A stretch of DNA of 60,650 bases from Bacillota bacterium. Its GTDB lineage: Bacteria; Bacillota; Limnochordia; Limnochordales; ZCTH02-B6. The stretch is taken from assembly GCA_017656145.1 (NCBI GenBank), contig JACDOI010000010.1, forward strand, positions 1 to 60,650, written 5' to 3'. Under the pieces are notes generated by a model. It did not search any database. It had not been told where the DNA came from and saw nothing but the letters and a program-made list of their open reading frames with translations. Shown one piece after another: positions 53,801 through 60,650 of this stretch. Numbering within the stretch: position 1 is the first letter of the stretch; every line of letters starts with the position of its first letter. Both the position numbers and the translations under genes were made by a program.

Positions 53801-55487
53801 CGTCACCCCGGCGTATCTGGCCTCGGCGGTGGAAATCCAGATCAAGATGGCCCAAGGATCCAAGCCCGGCGAAGGCGGCCAGATACCGGGCCATAAGGTC
53901 ACCGAGTACATCGCCCGGTTGCGCCACGCCGTGCCCGGCGCACCCCTCATCTCGCCCCCGCCGCACCACGACATCTACTCCATCGAAGACTTGGCCCAGC
54001 TCATCTACGACCTCAAGCAGGCCAATCCCCGGGCCGAAGTGTCGGTCAAGCTGGTGGCCCAATCGGGCGTCGGCATCATTGCGGCCGGTGTGGCCAAAGG
54101 CGGCGCCGACGCGATCTTGATCAGCGGCCACTCGGGCGGCACGGGCGCTAGCCCTCTCAACGCCATCAAGCACGCGGGCTTGCCGTGGGAGATCGGCCTG
54201 GCCGAAACCCAGCAGGCGCTCCTGGCCAACGGGCTGCGGGAGCGGGTGGCCGTTCGGGTCGACGGCGGGCTCAAGACCGGACGCGATGTCGTCGTGGCGG
54301 CGCTCCTGGGCGCCGACGAGTTCTCCTTTGGAACTGCCGCCATGATTGCGGAAGGCTGCATCATGGCCCGGGTGTGCCACAACAACACGTGCCCGGCGGG
54401 CGTGGCCACCCAAGATCCCGAGCTGCGCCGGAAGTTCCCGGGCAGCCCTGAAACCGTCATGCGGTATTTCCGCTTCGTCGCCCGGGAAATCCGGGAACTC
54501 CTGGCCCAGATGGGCTACCGGAGCTTGGATGAGATCATCGGCCGCACCGACCTGTTGCAGCAGGAGGCGAGCGGCCACCCAGCCGCGGTGCGTCTTGACC
54601 TTTCGCGGCTTTTGGCTGGACCTCAAGGCGCTGACGACCAGCCCCGCCGACGGGTGTGGCGCCGCAATCCCCTACCCCAAGAGCAACGGTTGGACGACCA
54701 GATCATAGAGGCTTGCCGCCCGGCGCTGGAAGACGGCCGGCCGGTACAATTGGAACTGCCGGTGAGCAACGGCCATCGGGCGGTCGGCGCGACGCTGGCC
54801 TGGGAGATCGCCCGCCGGTTCGGAGACCGGGGACTTCCGGAGGGAAGCGTCCAAGCGCTGTTCCGGGGGACCGCTGGCCAGTCGTTCGGCGCTTTTTGCA
54901 CAAACGGCATGCATCTGACTGTCGTCGGCGCAGCCAACGACTACGTCGGCAAAGGAATGGCCGGCGGCGAGATCGTGCTGCGGCCCGCGCCCGAGGCGAC
55001 CTTCGCCACCCACGAAAACGTCATCTGCGGAAACGCGGTCTTGTACGGAGCGACCGGCGGCGAGTTCTACGCGGCCGGGCGGGCCGGCGAGCGGTTCGCG
55101 GTCCGAAACAGCGGTGCCCTGGCGGTCATCGAAGGCACCGGCGATCACGGGTGCGAGTACATGACCGGCGGCATCGTGGTCGTGTTGGGATCCGTCGGCT
55201 ACAACTTCGGCGCGGGCATGACCGGCGGCGAGGCGTTCGTTCTGGTGGACGGCTACGACTTTGGACCCCGGCTCAACCGGCAACTGGTGGCCGCGTCGTA
55301 CGTCAGCCCCGACGATGCCAAGCGTCTCCGGGCCATCGTGGCCAAGCACCACCAGCGGACGGGCAGCCCCCGGGCCGCGGATCTTCTGGCCGACTGGGAT
55401 GCGGCGTGGCGACGGTTCGTCCGGGTAGCCCCCATCTCGGAATCCCGGGTGCAGGTACGCACCCAGGAAGGAGCCATGGCCAGCTGA
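50883..55487 (+). CDS. gltB: Glutamate synthase large subunit
   Basis: This roughly 1,530-residue enzyme makes glutamate from glutamine and 2-oxoglutarate. An N-terminal class II amidotransferase domain has its nucleophile in DACGVGF (Cys55 counted from 50883). The central and FMN-binding domains follow, with SGHSGGTGASPLNAIKHAG. The 3Fe-4S motif lies in CIMARVCHNNTC, and a C-terminal beta-helix has GGEFYAAGRAGERFAVRNSG. The start is ambiguous. The ATG at 50883 leaves only a short leader, and the ATG at 50916 has AAGGAGG only two bases away. No gltD follows, so electrons come from a separately encoded small subunit or ferredoxin. Confidence 0.94.
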   Translation: MRRGPRSEKEDMARGGLAPAPPLTMERVRSERPTPAINARPLYDPADPRTERDACGVGFVASLTGDDRRPLTLALAALRRLVHRGGRASDGMTGDGAGVLTRLPHGLFLREAARLGAPALSPGQLAVGVLFLRDRSPEGRKAAETAVAQACSEETVDYIGWRDVPANPDALGEWARSTMPRIAHILLARRFPETDEAFAQRLYRLRRRLERIARRTGLELYVCSLSARTIVYKALLMADQLERFYPDLTDPDYRTPLAVFHQRYSTNTTPSWERAQPFRLLAHNGEINTLAGNVNWWKAREADLDADCWRSLGRDLFPIIDETGSDSSILDSVMELLVLSGRSLPHAVTMLVPEAWEGMPDIDPALRDYYRFHRGLMEPWDGPAGLVCSVGQLVGAALDRNGLRPMRFAVTDDGLVFAASEAGCVPVPAASEVRLGRLGPGQLIVVDVDKGVWHEDRAIKHTLSRRRPYSRWLAAQRISLSTWPTITRRPVEDESDAGLLVQQAAFGYTSEELTVILRPMAETAKEPVGSMGDDTPHAVLSLQSRPLFHYFKQRFAEVTNPPLDHLREGSVFSLTTLLGPRRNLLEETPDQAHLIELPSPVMRDHELERLRAAGRAHPGLRCETVSLLFDPEAGPGGLLEALDRVCAEAEAAVDRGAGIIVLSDRGVSPSRAPIPSLLATGAVHHHLIRRGKRMRASLVVETGEAREVHHVATLLGYGASAVNPYLALAAVAAMARTGRLSDRSLTPEQAQKRYRKALEQGLLKVMSRMGISTVDAYTGAQIFEAIGLNQEVIDRCFPGTPSPVSGNGFREIAELVLAWHRRAFGPLEALDAYGFYKYKKGGEFHEFHPEAVRALHQAVGLKKAAEAGDYDEYRRFSRLVHAQPSQLRDLLTIRSDRSPIPLDEVEPEDSIVRRFSTANMSLGALSPEAHRTLAVAMNRLGARAGSGEGGEDPDRYGTEANSNVKQVASGRFGVTPAYLASAVEIQIKMAQGSKPGEGGQIPGHKVTEYIARLRHAVPGAPLISPPPHHDIYSIEDLAQLIYDLKQANPRAEVSVKLVAQSGVGIIAAGVAKGGADAILISGHSGGTGASPLNAIKHAGLPWEIGLAETQQALLANGLRERVAVRVDGGLKTGRDVVVAALLGADEFSFGTAAMIAEGCIMARVCHNNTCPAGVATQDPELRRKFPGSPETVMRYFRFVAREIRELLAQMGYRSLDEIIGRTDLLQQEASGHPAAVRLDLSRLLAGPQGADDQPRRRVWRRNPLPQEQRLDDQIIEACRPALEDGRPVQLELPVSNGHRAVGATLAWEIARRFGDRGLPEGSVQALFRGTAGQSFGAFCTNGMHLTVVGAANDYVGKGMAGGEIVLRPAPEATFATHENVICGNAVLYGATGGEFYAAGRAGERFAVRNSGALAVIEGTGDHGCEYMTGGIVVVLGSVGYNFGAGMTGGEAFVLVDGYDFGPRLNRQLVAASYVSPDDAKRLRAIVAKHHQRTGSPRAADLLADWDAAWRRFVRVAPISESRVQVRTQEGAMAS

Positions 55488-55544
55488 AGATCTGGTCGAA
55501 GCTCACCGGTTCCGGGAAAGCTAACGCCAGCAAGCCGTGAACCG

Positions 55545-56258
55545 GTGAGAAGTGGTGACCGCGTGGGTTCCAGCCGTCGCCAAACCATGACATACGTGAT
55601 CGCGGCGCTCGCCGTCTTGGGGCTGGCGTTGTCCTTGGGCGCCGCGCCGGACACGTGGCGGGACATCCGGCGTTTCCTACGGGAGGCGGAACTCCAGGAA
55701 GGCGTCGAGTTTTTGCGGAGCTTCGGCGGGTGGACCGTCGTCGTCATTCTGACCCTGTTCACCTTCGAAGCGCTGGTAGCGCCGGTGCCCGCGTGGTTCC
55801 TCATGATCGCCAACGGCATGCTGTTCGGCCCATGGCTCGGAGGGCTTGTGTCGCTTGTCGGCGTCAGCCTGGGGGCGCTCGCCGCCTTCTCGGTGGCGCG
55901 GTGGGTCGCCCGCCGCCTGATACGCCGGCTGCTGCCCGGGCCGGTACTGCAGCGGGTGGACGACTTCAGCCGGGCCAACGGTTTTGCGATTTTGCTCGTA
56001 GCCCGGCTGATCCCGTTCACATCCAGCGACTTGTGGAGCTACGCGGCTGGCTTGAGCCGCATACCGGTGCTGCCCTTCGTGATGGCCACGGCCCTGGGGG
56101 ATCTGCCGTCCATCATCCTGTTTTCCATTGCCGGCACGGCGGTGCTGGAAGATCCCCGCTACACCCGCTGGCTCGCCGCGATCGGCGTCGCCGTGCTGAT
56201 CGCATACGTCCTGTATCGTCTATGGCGGCGAAGCCGGGTCATCGGCCGACAAACGTAG
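55545..56258 (+). CDS. TVP38/TMEM64 (VTT/DedA-related) family membrane protein
   Basis: This 237-residue integral membrane protein has about five to six helices. The family core APVPAWFLMIANGMLFGPWLGGLVSLVG is followed by FAILLVARLIPFTSSDLWSYAAGL. The family is implicated in lipid scrambling or undecaprenyl-phosphate recycling by analogy to DedA-like relatives; the role here is unknown. The start is uncertain (GTG at 55545 or 55563). It overlaps the convergent crotonase gene by 20 bases. Confidence 0.85.
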   Translation: MRSGDRVGSSRRQTMTYVIAALAVLGLALSLGAAPDTWRDIRRFLREAELQEGVEFLRSFGGWTVVVILTLFTFEALVAPVPAWFLMIANGMLFGPWLGGLVSLVGVSLGALAAFSVARWVARRLIRRLLPGPVLQRVDDFSRANGFAILLVARLIPFTSSDLWSYAAGLSRIPVLPFVMATALGDLPSIILFSIAGTAVLEDPRYTRWLAAIGVAVLIAYVLYRLWRRSRVIGRQT

Positions 56259-57012
56259 GAGGCCGCTTCTCCAGGAACGCCCGCACGCCCTCCCGGGCGT
56301 CTTCGGTGTCCAGCACGGCCACGAACTTCCGGGCCTCGGCAGCCAGTCCACCGGCCAGCGGTTCGTCAAAGGCCCGGTTGATGAGAGCTTTGGCCGCTGC
56401 CAGGGCCCGGGTCGGCCCCGCGGCCAAACGCACCGCATACTCCATCACCCGCTCTTCGAACCCGTCCGCAGGGATCGCCTCATGGACGAGGCCCCAGGCG
56501 GCAGCCTCCGGCGCGGTGAGCCGGCGGCCGTGGACGATGATGTCCAGCGCCCTGGCGCGGCCGACGATTCGGGGCAGCCGCTGGGTGCCGCCTGCTCCTG
56601 GAAAGATGCCCAAGCTCACCTCGGGAAGCCCGATGGTGCTTTTCCCGTCGTCGATCATGAGGCGGAAATCGCAGACCAGGGCGAATTCGCATCCCCCGCC
56701 CAGAGCGTGGCCGGTGATGGCGGCTACCGTCGGCTTGGGGAGCCGCTCTATGCGGTTGAAGCAGTCGTGGAACGCGGTCAAGGCCGCCTGGGTTGCCTCA
56801 GGCTGCTGGAAGGCTTTGATGTCAGCACCTGCGATGAAGATGCCGGGGACAGCACTCCGGAACAGCACAGCCCGCACGCTCGCGTCGTGCTCCAGCGCCG
56901 CTACAGCCGCGTCGATCTCCCGCAGAAACGCCGCGTCCAGCGCGTTGACCGGAGGCTTGTTGAGACTGACCGCCGCCACCGCCCCGTCCCGCCGGACCTC
57001 CACAAAGGACAT
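56239..57012 (-). CDS. Enoyl-CoA hydratase/isomerase (crotonase) family protein
   Basis: This 257-residue crotonase has the oxyanion-hole segments FIAGADIKAF and GHALGGGCEFAL. Catalytic glutamates Glu109 and Glu131 (LPEVSLGIFPGAGGTQRL) are both present, so hydratase activity on short or medium 2-enoyl-CoA is likely. The ATG at 57012 has GGAGG eight bases upstream; upstream in-frame starts lack this. It is on the same strand as the met transporter, 148 bases downstream, and is probably separately expressed. It may supply beta-oxidation that feeds the propionyl-CoA route. Confidence 0.9.
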   Translation of the reverse strand: MSFVEVRRDGAVAAVSLNKPPVNALDAAFLREIDAAVAALEHDASVRAVLFRSAVPGIFIAGADIKAFQQPEATQAALTAFHDCFNRIERLPKPTVAAITGHALGGGCEFALVCDFRLMIDDGKSTIGLPEVSLGIFPGAGGTQRLPRIVGRARALDIIVHGRRLTAPEAAAWGLVHEAIPADGFEERVMEYAVRLAAGPTRALAAAKALINRAFDEPLAGGLAAEARKFVAVLDTEDAREGVRAFLEKRPPTFVGR

Positions 57013-57159
57013 GCCCGCCACCTCCATGTTGACCCAGACGTACGGGCCCGTATTGCCCAAGGGAAAAGGCGGGTCCGGTGCGCCGGTGAAGCCGGCGCCC
57101 TCCCCGCCTTGGTTGTTCTCCGCGGGCGGCATCCCTCCTGCGCCCCGTCAGACGGCGGC

Positions 57160-57951
57160 TCAGAACACCGGGATCAAGGATCCTTCGAAGTACTCGAGGA
57201 TGAAGTCCCGCACCTCGGGCCGGGTCAGCACTTCACCCAGCTTGCGGATAGCCGGATCGTCCGCGTTGTCTTTGCGAGCCGCGACGACGTTGGCATAGGG
57301 CGAGTCGCCCCCCTCCAGCAAGATCGCGTCCTCAGTAGGCTTCAGGCCTGCTTCCAGGGCATACGTCTGGTTGATGAAGGCCGCGTCCACATCGTCCAGG
57401 GCCCTGGGCAAAAGCGGCGCCTCCAGCTCGATGATGCGCAGGTTCAGCGGGTTGTCGACGATGTCCAACACCGTGGCGTCGCTGCCCACGCCTTCCCGCA
57501 GCTTCAAGAGGCCCGCCTGGGCCAAGAGTGCCAAGGCCCGGCCTCCGTTGGTCACGTCGTTGGGGATCGCGATCTGCGCGCCCCGGCTGAGCTGGTCGAT
57601 GGAGTCGATCTTGTTGCTGTAGAGGCCGATAGGTGCGAGGAACACTTTCTCAGTCCACGTCAGCTCCAACCCGTGGCTGGCCGCGAAGTCCTCCAGGTAC
57701 GGGATGTGCTGGAAGAAGTTGGCATCAATATCGCCGTCCGCCAGGGCCAGGTTGGGCAACACATAGTCGCTGAACTCCACGATCTCCAGTTCGATGCCTT
57801 CCTCGGCCAGCATGGGCTTCACGAACTCCAGGATCGGCGCGTGGGGCAGCGTGCTCGCGCCCACCCGCAGCACCGTCGTCTGGGCTGCCGCCAAGCCGCT
57901 GCACGCGGCCAGCAGGGCTCCCAGTACCACCACCGTCAGCCAACGCCTCAT
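57160..57951 (-). CDS. metQ: MetQ/NlpA-family methionine-binding lipoprotein (paralogue 1)
   Basis: This 263-residue binding protein has a signal peptide with the lipobox LAACSG (Cys17), so it should be lipid-anchored. Family features are LRVGASTLPHAPILEFVKP, NLALADGDIDANFFQHIPYL, IAIPNDVTNGGRAL and INQTYALEAGL. It captures methionine or a related amino acid for MetNI. It lies 33 bases downstream of a close paralogue, clearly a tandem duplication. Confidence 0.92.
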   Translation of the reverse strand: MRRWLTVVVLGALLAACSGLAAAQTTVLRVGASTLPHAPILEFVKPMLAEEGIELEIVEFSDYVLPNLALADGDIDANFFQHIPYLEDFAASHGLELTWTEKVFLAPIGLYSNKIDSIDQLSRGAQIAIPNDVTNGGRALALLAQAGLLKLREGVGSDATVLDIVDNPLNLRIIELEAPLLPRALDDVDAAFINQTYALEAGLKPTEDAILLEGGDSPYANVVAARKDNADDPAIRKLGEVLTRPEVRDFILEYFEGSLIPVF

Positions 57952-57984
57952 GTCATATCTCCCTCTCAGGATGGGTGAAAAGTC

Positions 57985-58782
57985 TTAGAAGACGGGCACG
58001 ACCGCGCCGTCGTAGGACTCCAGGATGAACTCCCGAACTTCCGGCCGCGTCAGAGCTTCCGCCAGCTTCAAAAGCGCCGGATTGTGCTCATCGCCGGCGC
58101 GCACCGCGACCACGTTGACATAGGGCGATTCGGCGCCTTCGATGACCAGCGCGTCCCTGAGCGGCACCAGGCCCGCCTCCAGGGCATAGTTGGTGTTGAT
58201 CACAGCCGCTTCCACATCGGCCAAGGCCCGGGGCAGAAGCGGCGCCTCCAGCTCCCGGAAGCGGATGTTGCGCGGGTTATCCACCACGTCGAATACCGTG
58301 GCTGTGATGCCGGTGCCGTCGGCCAATCGGATGAGGCCTGCCTCCTGCAGCAAAAGCAGCGCCCGGCCACCGTTGGTGGCGTCGTTGGGGATGGCGATGG
58401 TGGCACCGTTGGGCAAGTCCTCAAGGCTGTCCACCCGTTGGCTGTACAGCCCCATGGGCTCGATATGCACGCCCACCAGCACCGCCAGATCCAGCCCGTG
58501 GTCGGCGGAGAAGGTTTCGAGGTAAGGGATGTGCTGGAAGTAGTTGGCATCCAGCTCACCGTCGCTCAGGGCCAGGTTGGGCAACACGTAGTCGTTGAAC
58601 TCCACGATTTCCAGCTGGATACCTTCGGCCTGCAGGGCCGGCTTGATGAACTCCAGGATCTCAGCGTGGGGCACCGGAGTCGCGCCCACCTTGATGACCG
58701 TGGCTTGAGCGCCCGCGGCGGCACCCACCGCCAACACCAGCGCGACGATTATTACTACACGTAGCGTTGAAATCTTCATCAT
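57985..58782 (-). CDS. metQ: MetQ/NlpA-family methionine-binding protein (paralogue 2, no lipobox)
   Basis: This 265-residue homologue is similar to the adjacent MetQ along its whole length (IKVGATPVPHAEILEFIKP, NLALSDGELDANYFQHIPYL, IAIPNDATNGGRAL, INTNYALEAGL). Its signal peptide ends AGAQ with no cysteine, so it is predicted to be secreted or held by its signal segment, unlike paralogue 1. Divergence in ligand preference (D- or L-methionine, sulfoxide or other) is possible. It follows metI by 72 bases. Confidence 0.9.
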   Translation of the reverse strand: MMKISTLRVVIIVALVLAVGAAAGAQATVIKVGATPVPHAEILEFIKPALQAEGIQLEIVEFNDYVLPNLALSDGELDANYFQHIPYLETFSADHGLDLAVLVGVHIEPMGLYSQRVDSLEDLPNGATIAIPNDATNGGRALLLLQEAGLIRLADGTGITATVFDVVDNPRNIRFRELEAPLLPRALADVEAAVINTNYALEAGLVPLRDALVIEGAESPYVNVVAVRAGDEHNPALLKLAEALTRPEVREFILESYDGAVVPVF

Positions 58783-58854
58783 TACGAATCCTCCTATTAC
58801 TGGTCTGCTTCGAGTTTGACTCGCCGCCCTAGCGTTTCCGTTGGGCCCGAGCGT

Positions 58855-59523
58855 CTACGACGACGGATGCCGATGGTCCACCCGTCGCGCGATGAAGCTG
58901 CCGACCGTTTGGATGAGCTGCACCAGCACCACCAGGACGACGACGGTGTATAGCATCACGTCGCCCCGGAACCGCTGGTAGCCAAACCGGATGGCCAGGT
59001 CACCCAACCCTCCGGCGCCGATGGCACCGGCCATCGCGGAGTAGCCCACGAGGCTAATGGTCGTGATGGTCACCCCCAGTGCCAGGGACGGCAGGCTCTC
59101 GGGCAAGAGCACCTTGTAGATAACTTGCCACGGAGTCGCGCCCATGCTCTGAGCAGCCTCGATAACGCCCAAGTCCACTTCGTGGAGGGCGGTCTCGACC
59201 AGCCGGGCGATGTACGGAATGGCCGCCACCGACAGCGGCACGATGGCCGCAGTGGTGCCGATGGAAGTGCCCACCACCCACCGGGTAAAGGGGATGATGG
59301 CCACCATCAGGATGATGAAGGGGATTGAACGCCCAATGTTGATGACGACGCCCGCGATGCGATGGATTACAGCGTTGGGCAAAATGTGGCCGGGGCTTGT
59401 CACCACCACTAAGATCCCCAGAGGCACGCCGAACAAGTGGCCAAAGAACACCGCGCCCGCTACCATGTACAGGGTCTCCCACAAAGCCGGCCACAGCATC
59501 TGCAGCACCTGCGGGTTAAGCAC
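58855..59523 (-). CDS. metI: Methionine ABC transporter permease MetI
   Basis: This 222-residue permease has five predicted helices: LWETLYMVAGAVFFGHLFGVPLG, NIGRSIPFIILMV, an EAA loop IEAAQSMGATPWQVIYKVLLPESLP and AMAGAIGAGGLGDLAIRFGYQRF. All are typical of MetI. It starts at GTG and overlaps metN by eight bases. Confidence 0.93.
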   Translation of the reverse strand: MLNPQVLQMLWPALWETLYMVAGAVFFGHLFGVPLGILVVVTSPGHILPNAVIHRIAGVVINIGRSIPFIILMVAIIPFTRWVVGTSIGTTAAIVPLSVAAIPYIARLVETALHEVDLGVIEAAQSMGATPWQVIYKVLLPESLPSLALGVTITTISLVGYSAMAGAIGAGGLGDLAIRFGYQRFRGDVMLYTVVVLVVLVQLIQTVGSFIARRVDHRHPSS

Positions 59524-60325
59524 CGACGGCCGCCTCCTTCACGAGCCGGCGCGCAGCTTCCGTCTGCGGCGCGCCGAAGACTTGGGCCACCGGCCCCATC
59601 TCGGCCACCCGCCCCTGATCCAGCACCGCCACGCGGCCGCACACGGCCCGCACCACGTGCATCTGGTGCGTCACCATGACAATGGTAAGACCCAAGCGCC
59701 GGTTGATATCCTTGAGCAGGTTGAGGAAGGCCGCGGTCGTCTCCGGATCCAGCGCGGAGGTGGGCTCATCACACAGCAAGATGCGGGGTTCGGTGGCCAG
59801 GGCCCGGGCGATGCCCACCCGCTGCTTTTCGCCGCCGCTGAGCTCCGCCGGATACCGGTGGGCCTTCTGCCGCAATCCCACGAATTCCAAAAGTTCGAGC
59901 CCCCGGCGCTCCCGCGCCAGGCGGGGTATCCCCACAATCTCCATGGGAAACGTCACGTTGGCCAGGGCGGTACGGTTGGTCAGCAAGTTGAAATGCTGGA
60001 ACACCATGCCGATGTGCCGGCGCATCGTGCGCAGCGCCCGTCCCTTGTAGTCGGTGACGTCCACGCCGTCGATGTACACCCGGCCGGCCTGCGGGCGCTC
60101 CAGCAGGTTGATGCAGCGGATAAGAGTGCTCTTGCCCGCGCCGCTCAGGCCGATGATGCCGAAAATTTCCCCAGGCATCACATCAAGGGAAACGCCCCGC
60201 AGCGCCTGGACCTGGTTGGCGCCGCGGCCGTAAGTCTTTTCCACGCTTTCCAATCGCAACATGGGAACAGCGTCCGAGGAAGACTCACGGCGATGTCCGT
60301 TCAGAAATCCCTTTTTGCTCAACAA
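59516..60325 (-). CDS. metN: Methionine ABC transporter ATP-binding protein MetN
   Basis: This ATPase has Walker A GLSGAGKST, signature ELSGGEKQRVGIARAL and Walker B RILLCDEPTSALDPE. It is shorter at the C-terminus than E. coli MetN and lacks the C2/ACT methionine-inhibition domain. Feedback is therefore left to the upstream SAM-I riboswitch. The start is either TTG at 60325 (269 residues; its GGAAGGGG site lies in the riboswitch terminator) or ATG at 60262 (248 residues; conserved start MLRLESVEKTY but no clear ribosome site). Confidence 0.92.
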   Translation of the reverse strand: MLSKKGFLNGHRRESSSDAVPMLRLESVEKTYGRGANQVQALRGVSLDVMPGEIFGIIGLSGAGKSTLIRCINLLERPQAGRVYIDGVDVTDYKGRALRTMRRHIGMVFQHFNLLTNRTALANVTFPMEIVGIPRLARERRGLELLEFVGLRQKAHRYPAELSGGEKQRVGIARALATEPRILLCDEPTSALDPETTAAFLNLLKDINRRLGLTIVMVTHQMHVVRAVCGRVAVLDQGRVAEMGPVAQVFGAPQTEAARRLVKEAAVGA

Positions 60326-60351
60326 AAAACCCCTTCCCGCGCGAGAAGAGG
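60324..60351 (-). terminator. SAM-I riboswitch terminator
   Basis: On the minus strand CCTCTTCTCG pairs with CGGGAAGGGG (with G-U pairs) and is followed by TTTTTT (60324-60329). It lies 19 bases beyond the aptamer and directly before metN. SAM binding would favour this hairpin and stop transcription. Confidence 0.85.
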
Positions 60352-60370
60352 TCCATTGACTGGTGGCCTC

Positions 60371-60497
60371 CTCTCATCTCTCCAAATGCCGCCTGGCGCC
60401 GGCATTCGGCAGGAATTGGCACCTTGCGTTCGCGGATCGGGCGAACGCCGGTTGCCGGGCTTCATCGGGCCAGTCCCTCCGCCGCTCTGGATAAGAG
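60371..60497 (-). promoter_or_regulatory. SAM-I (S-box) riboswitch controlling metNIQQ
   Basis: The minus strand has the S-box blocks in order: CTCTTATCCAGAG, GGAGGGACTGGCCC, GATGAAGCCCGGCAACC, a variable stem, AAGGTGCCAATTCC, and the closing GAGAGATGAGAG. Kink-turn and SAM-pocket elements are intact. Together with the downstream terminator it should shut off methionine uptake when SAM is abundant. Confidence 0.96.
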
Positions 60498-60551
60498 TTG
60501 CCTTTTGGGCACCCATTGGGCCGCTGGGTTGTAAGTTTTGATGTCAGGGCA

Positions 60552-60580
60552 ATTATAGAAGTACCGCCGGAAGATGTCAA
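60552..60580 (-). promoter_or_regulatory. Consensus SigA promoter for metNIQQ
   Basis: TTGACA (60575-60580) and TATAAT (60552-60557) on the minus strand are both perfect, with the ideal 17-base spacer. Transcription would start near 60545, about 48 bases before the S-box. The remainder to 60650 shows no gene. Confidence 0.93.
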
Positions 60581-60650
60581 CAGTGAATTCCTTCCCGGAT
60601 AGCGTCAACCCACTGTCGCACGGAGTGTGGGAGACCTCGCCGTTGTCCCG

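Overview
The window is GC-rich and densely coded. Many genes use GTG or TTG starts behind strong AGGAGG-type ribosome binding sites. Both tRNAs carry an encoded CCA. It has ydaO-type (c-di-AMP) and SAM-I riboswitches, a SufC-D-S-U operon and a BmrC/BmrD-like heterodimeric ABC exporter. Together these suggest a high-GC, probably thermophilic Bacillota (Limnochordia, Symbiobacterium or Thermaerobacter type); this is inferred from gene content, not from a marker-gene search. I saw no CRISPR array, insertion sequence, prophage or replication origin.

Layout. 1-4140: tRNA-Glu, spermidine synthase, tRNA-Gln, then mtnA and gltX overlapping on the minus strand. 4210-7860: two adjacent minus-strand transcription units, each starting with a promoter and a c-di-AMP riboswitch. 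One encodes an AtuA-family protein plus a DUF4387 protein; the other encodes a peptidase-C26 amidase and an orphan 66-residue protein. 7938-13607: a five-gene peptide ABC transporter. 13798-18800: SppA, a nitrilase-superfamily enzyme, a UPF0173 metallohydrolase, isocitrate dehydrogenase and a sugar-epimerase-like protein. Behind the epimerase lies the fossil of a second AtuA-type gene. 19155-23075: the ABC exporter pair. 23017-26763: SUF iron-sulfur assembly genes without sufB. 26971-34541: hemL, an amidase, an OSBS/dipeptide-epimerase-like enolase, a PerR-like regulator next to a manganese catalase, mutY, a RodZ-type HTH protein and fabI. Just upstream of fabI is a SelW-like gene with an in-frame UGA in a CxxU motif.

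35009-41172 is a branched-chain-type (Liv) ABC transporter with a phenylacetate-CoA ligase, suggesting uptake and CoA activation of a carboxylic or aromatic acid. Divergent from it, 41534-50551 encodes an SDR, a 4-hydroxybutyryl-CoA-dehydratase-like protein lacking the iron-sulfur cysteines, the methylmalonyl-CoA mutase large subunit, methylmalonyl-CoA epimerase, a three-part acyl-CoA carboxylase and the MeaB chaperone. This is a propionyl-CoA to succinyl-CoA route, although the B12-binding mutase subunit is not encoded here. Glutamate synthase (gltB), a TVP38 membrane protein and a crotonase follow. The window ends with a metNIQQ methionine transporter behind a consensus promoter and a SAM-I riboswitch.

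The most novel elements are the paired c-di-AMP-controlled operons of unassigned function, the SelW-like selenoprotein candidate and the cluster-less dehydratase homologue inside the methylmalonyl-CoA operon.
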